Source of the DNA: Pezicula radicicola
Lineage: Eukaryota > Ascomycota > Leotiomycetes > Helotiales > Dermateaceae
Direction: 5' to 3'
DNA length: 64,000 bases
Assembly: GCA_003008705.1 (NCBI GenBank)
Contig: PDUO01000063.1
Span: forward strand, 8,548 to 72,547
The notes beneath the pieces were generated by a model. It was not told where the DNA came from and made no database searches. It saw only the letters and a program-made list of their open reading frames with translations. The position numbers were made by a program, and so were the translations under genes. Shown here piece by piece: positions 59,664 through 64,000 of this stretch; the first letter of the stretch is position 1; each line of letters starts with the position of its first letter.

Positions 59664-60411
59664 ATGGCTACCTACATAGATACCACCTCCACTAAGGGCA
59701 CTAAGACCATCATGGAAATCGTAGAAGTTAAGGAGCTTAAGGAGGCTAACGAGGCTAAGGAGACCAAGGAGATCAAGGAGATCAAGGAGATCAAGGAAGT
59801 CAAGGAAGTCAAGAAGGCTGCCGAAAAGAAGGAAGATAGCAGCGCGCCGTACGCACTATAATCCTCCCTGCTGCTATGCTTCCTACTGACACGGCAACTC
59901 ATATAGACCCGAATCCAGCATTCGGCAAAGCAATATGGACATAGTCAACGCGTACACAGAGGGAAGCCCTGATAAGACGGACAAGGAAGTCATAATGCTA
60001 CGAGCCAAACTAGACAAGATACAAGGGGCCGATAAGGTTTTAGCAGAGGATATATTGTCTTGCTGGGACCGTTACAACAAGGAGTTTTGGGGCTCGCACT
60101 TAGCTTCGAAGAATCCTCACGCAAGCGCTTTCCTCTACCGACTTAACAACAACCGATGGTGTTTATCTAGCGGTCTTCGATATAATGTTGCAGTCTGTAT
60201 CGCTCGTCGACTTTGTGATGGGCACGAATACCGGAACTTGAGCTCTAGTAGAACTGTTGCGTTGTGGAAGGCTGAGCTGGCAGATGATGACCTAGTTGCT
60301 GCGTTTGGAGAGCTTGGACTTTTGGGATTCCCAAAGCCGGTTATACTAGATGCAGAGCCTTTCGCATGTTACACGTGCCGAAGCTACGGGGTAGTCCATC
60401 CCCGAAACTAG
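59664..60411 (+). CDS. Hypothetical protein with Lys/Glu repeat N-terminus
   Basis: Exons 59664-59848 and 59907-60411 (intron 58 nt, GT...TAG, with a CTGAC branch-like site) total 690 nt, 229 residues. Residues ~17-52 are a repeat of KEIKE/KEVKE units encoded by a tandem 9-mer 'atcaaggag', predicting a charged helix. The second exon adds a globular domain: WDRYNKEFWGSHLASKNPHASAFLYRL-type segment, then RLNNNRWCLSSGLRYN, CIARRLCDG, a WKAEL helix and CYTCRSYGVVHP at the end. The Cys pair CYTC could bind metal, but only two Cys are clustered. Family not recognised. Without the splice, two separate short frames would result. Confidence 0.62.
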
Positions 60412-61680
60412 AAGAAGGACAATGACAGAGGAGTTTGACAGCGAGATATAAGGAAGGTGGATGAAAGTTTTGTATGATAAGTAATAAGCTATATTGTAGT
60501 GTGCCTGGGACGGAGTTGATAGGGTTGGACTAATGCACTTTGGTGTCCTTATTCAAGAAAACCACTGAATGAACTTGACTCGAGGTATAGTTCAGATGTG
60601 TGTTCATTGTGCAGCAATCTCTTCAGGATACCTCCTTATTACCATGCAAACTCGAATGAAGAAACTAGCATCTTAGTTCTACTGTAGATTCCAAACTTTC
60701 TAGCAATGTTCTACTTCATATTCAACCATAGTATATGGCGATATTGGAACTTGCTACTAAGCCTAGCGACTCTTCATCAGATAGTTAATACTCACAGCTT
60801 GACTGGTACACGTCCGATGACTGCCTAATAAATTTTTGAGTCGCTATTCTTAGCATGTAAAGATCTTCCAAGTATTTCCCAAGTATAAGTCCTTTCTATT
60901 CTCCTGCAGATAAAATATATGGCTTGAAAACTCATAATGTCGCATGGTGGTACATGAGATTACTAAGATACATGGAGAGATAGCCATTAATGTTGGAGTA
61001 AATTTTTAGCCCCAGTGGTTGTCTGTTTCAATTTGGTTACTGGTAGTGTTCTGTTTCCATAAATTATCATTTTACGACAAGCAGACAGGGGTTGGAATAA
61101 CTTTTAATCAACCCGGACATAATCTGCAAATCACTTTTCTTTAATTCAATAAATATGGCAAATTCTACCTAAAAGTCACTTAGTCACAGCCCAGTTGTCA
61201 ATTTCTCCACTTACACGCGACTATAAAGTAAGCGACAATAACAGCAAACATCATAGAAGCAAACAACGATAATAACAACGATAATGGTTCGCATTGTACT
61301 CGGGACCGCGCAGCCATACTAATTTACCAATAAAGCGCCTCAGAAGTTTTTAAGAACACTACTGGTTTTCTGCTGCTGATAAAGAACGGTTAAAAGTAAG
61401 TAATAATTTTAGAAGTGCCAGTCAGCGACTTCAGGCTTGCATAGTGTTTATATAAACCAATCAAACACATCAAGCTTTGCGGCACGCCACGATATCCCTG
61501 TATATTTTTCTAGAACGGCAGTTTGATTGCTCTCACCTGTCCGACCTTACATCGCCTTCCTGCATAATCGGGGAGGTAGTGATATCATAAGCGATAAACT
61601 CTAAGATTCAAAAAGAAGGTACCTTCCTGTACCGAATCAATCCTTTGCCATGGTCCATACTCGTCCAACTTTTCAAAGCC
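60412..61680. other. Intergenic
   Basis: The 3' region of the preceding gene and the promoter of the permease; no recognised gene. Confidence 0.5.
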
Positions 61681-63548
61681 ATGGCGGACGAAGAGAAGAA
61701 TTCCTCTCCTCCTGATCCTCTCTTCCTTGAAGGCGAGGTCCTCGATACTACCGAAATTCTGAATGTATCTGGTCACCCCCAGCAACTTGATCGGCAGTTA
61801 GGATTCTGGAGTATCTGCGCACTCAGTGTTGTCGCAGATAACGCCTGGGCTGCAGGGAGTGGAACATTGGTATTGTCTACAAAAAGAAGGAACATGAAGG
61901 ATTTCACTGACAATTTTAGATTGTTGCACTTTATGATGGCGGTGCTCCAGGTGTTTTGTATGAAATGTTAGTTTTCTGTTAGACGCCTCGGTCGTTGCTC
62001 ATATTTCTAGGGTGGTCGCCTCCTTCTTCTACTTATTTATTGGAGCTTCTCTCGCGGAGTTGGCCTCGGCCGTTCCTTCATCTGCTTCTGGTGCGTACTC
62101 CTTGCAGCGAGGAATATTTTCTAATTGATCAAAGTCTATCACTGGGCGTCGGTGACTGGAGGTCCTAAGTATGGTCGTATCTGCAGTTTCTTTGCCGGAT
62201 GGTAAGTTGTCTTATAATTCGATACAATTCAATTACTGAGACTGATTATTTAGGTGGAACTGCCTTGCTTGGACATTTGGGACAGCCTCAGCTTCTCTAT
62301 ACGGTGCCGAAGCGATCATGGCATTATATTCCCTCTACCATCCCGACTTCGTTCCGTCAAATTGGCAGTTTTTTGTTGCCTATTTGGGTGTGACATGGAC
62401 GGGTTGCTCTATTGTTCTCTTCGGTCAGCGTGTTCTGACCCATTTCGTCAATACATTTGCAATCACGTGTCTTGCAATTTGGTTCATTAGTCTAATGATC
62501 GTTGCCATTATGCCTTCGACCAAAAATGGCCATGCTAGCCATCACTTCGTCTGGGGCGAATGGAATAACCAGACTGGATACTCCAGCAATGGCTTCGTCT
62601 TTTGTCTGGGCATGCTGAATGGTGCTTTTGCCATAGGCACACCTGACGGCTGTACTCATTGTAGTGATTTCGCTTCTTCTAGCAAGTAAATGCTGATTGA
62701 AAACAGTGGCAGAAGAGATCCCCGACCCCAAGCGAAATATTCCCAAAGGAATAGCTGCGCAACTGGTAACCGGCTTCGTTACAACCTGGACTTTCTACAT
62801 TGCTCTTTGTTACGCCATCACTTCAATTGATGATATTTTCACTAGTCCAATCAACGAACTCCCACTTGCCGCAATCTACTACCAAGCAACTGGAAACTCG
62901 CGTGCAGCAACTACAGCACTTCTCATGCTCTTCCTTATCAACGATATTGTCACGGTTCCGGGTGGTTATCTCACAGCAGGTCGGATGCTTTGGACGATGG
63001 CCCGCGACGATGCTCTCCCTTTTTCATCCTATGTTAGCAAGATCTCCCCAAGATTTCGAAATCCATTTGTCGCGACCTTCATTATTGGCTGCTTCTGTAC
63101 CGTGCTCGGCTGCATCTACATCGGGTCTCCAGTAGCCTTCAATGCGTTCATAGGAGTTTTTGCAATTCTCACAACTATGTCTTACCTAGCTGCTATTCTA
63201 CCTCACCTGCTTTCCCGTCGCCAATTCGTCAAGCCAGGCCCCTTCTGGATAAATGGAATCTGGGGTTATATTATCGGTGGGATTGCTTGCGCATATATTA
63301 TTGTTTTTAACGTTATATATATGTTTCCATATTCGAAGCCAGTGACGGCTGAAAGTATGAATTATTCGTGTGTTATGGCTGGTGGGACGACAATATTTGC
63401 TGGGTTGTGGTATTTATGGAAGAGGAATCATGGGTACATTGGTCCAAGGGTTCTATTGGAGGCGAATAACGAGATTTCGAAGGGTATTATTGATGTACAG
63501 GTTGTGACAAGGATTAGGAGTGAGCAACAGAAGAAGGATGGTACTTAA
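61681..63548 (+). CDS. APC-family amino acid/GABA/choline permease
   Basis: Six exons (61681-61869, 61920-61966, 62011-62090, 62135-62201, 62254-62660, 62707-63548) total 1632 nt, 543 residues, the usual size for 12-span fungal APC permeases. The family imports amino acids, GABA, choline or polyamines across the plasma or vacuolar membrane. Visible motifs: LGFWSICALSVV, SGTL-VALYDGGAPG-LYE formed across splices, SLAELASAVPS, VYHWASV, WWNCLAWTFG and AEEIPDPKRNIPKG, the conserved loop completed by the last intron. Then DDALPFSSYVSKISPRF and a string of hydrophobic spans. Closest to Uga4/Hnm1-like transporters; the substrate cannot be decided from sequence. An in-frame ATG at 61645 is an alternative start. 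Confidence 0.9.
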
Positions 63549-64000
63549 GGAAGCCGATTCATATATCGAGGTCGGATTTGAGGGACGGCTTTTCCTTGCG
63601 CCCTGCCACCTTATCACCTTTTTTGTGGATGATTTTGATACAATGTTACGTTGTCCTTACGTTTCTTTATAGATTTAGAATTGAACTTATTCTATAAGTC
63701 TACGATTCTCAATTCTGCTGTGACACGCACAAGCAACGCGTAACAAACTTACAGCAGCTTCCCATCCAAAAGTGATGGTGATCATGTCTAAGTTACTACG
63801 CCGTACCTTACCTCAGTCTCAATAAACGATTATAAGTCAATATCAGTGGCTGAACTTCTTGTCTCTTCGTGATTGTGCTACAATTCTCCGTACTATGCTG
63901 CGAAATGTCCTCTAATAATAAAGCTTTGCGTTACCCCTTAATAACCGAGGTATGCTACTCGCTTAAAGCCACCCGAGGAGCCTCAGCGAGTAGGCAACGA
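63549..64000. other. Intergenic, right edge
   Basis: 3' flank of the permease; no further gene recognised. Confidence 0.5.

Noticed and set aside
1..64000. CRISPR arrays or prokaryotic operons
   Set aside because: Spliceosomal introns throughout; no regularly spaced repeat array.

Overview
The window is nuclear DNA of a filamentous ascomycete (Pezizomycotina, probably Leotiomycetes/Helotiales; the class is an inference). The genes are split by short spliceosomal introns (mostly 46-150 nt, GT-AG, one GC-AG). Gene order is mixed-strand with no operons. A Snx41-type sorting nexin, Tim23, a THADA/Trm732 homologue and an NFX1-helicase/AAA protein are present. The left edge carries extreme repeat-induced point mutation (RIP), which is typical of this group.

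Layout. 1-5040: RIP-destroyed DNA almost without CA or TG dinucleotides, in which decayed Ty1/copia pol 3' ends can still be recognised three times. 4967-5162: a 3' LTR that sits inside the adenylation domain of a non-ribosomal peptide synthetase (NRPS). 5163-8217: the rest of that NRPS (A-T-C), intron-exon structure and frame still intact. 8600-16222 (-): a 2342-residue SF1 helicase + NFX1 finger + three CbbX-type AAA modules. 16911-18314 (+): a conserved fungal protein of unknown role, divergent from it. 18882-19647 (-) and 21486-22976 (-): two hypotheticals. 23782-24456 (-) tim23 and 24822-30667 (+) the THADA/Trm732 homologue share a short divergent promoter. 30902-31164: a 56-residue spliced membrane microprotein. 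33436-35186: an Arg/Ser-rich single-pass membrane protein. 37052-39221: Snx41. 39713-40850: a decayed short-chain dehydrogenase. 43265-44110: a secreted CAP/PR-1 protein. 44111-50176: a 6-kb gene-poor stretch of ordinary base composition. 50177-55431: an NRPS-like membrane synthetase with the A-T-(TM, beta-helix domain)x3 architecture of epsilon-poly-lysine synthetases. 56804-57208 and 59664-60411: small hypotheticals. 61681-63548: a GABA/choline-type APC permease.

The multi-exon models were built by joining open frames across consensus splice sites. Each total is a multiple of three and the joins restore conserved motifs (for example Walker A motifs split by introns), so most boundaries should be right. 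Start codons are less certain. The most interesting loci are the Pls-like synthetase (50177-55431) and the helicase/finger/triple-AAA fusion (8600-16222). No tRNA, rRNA or CRISPR array was recognised.
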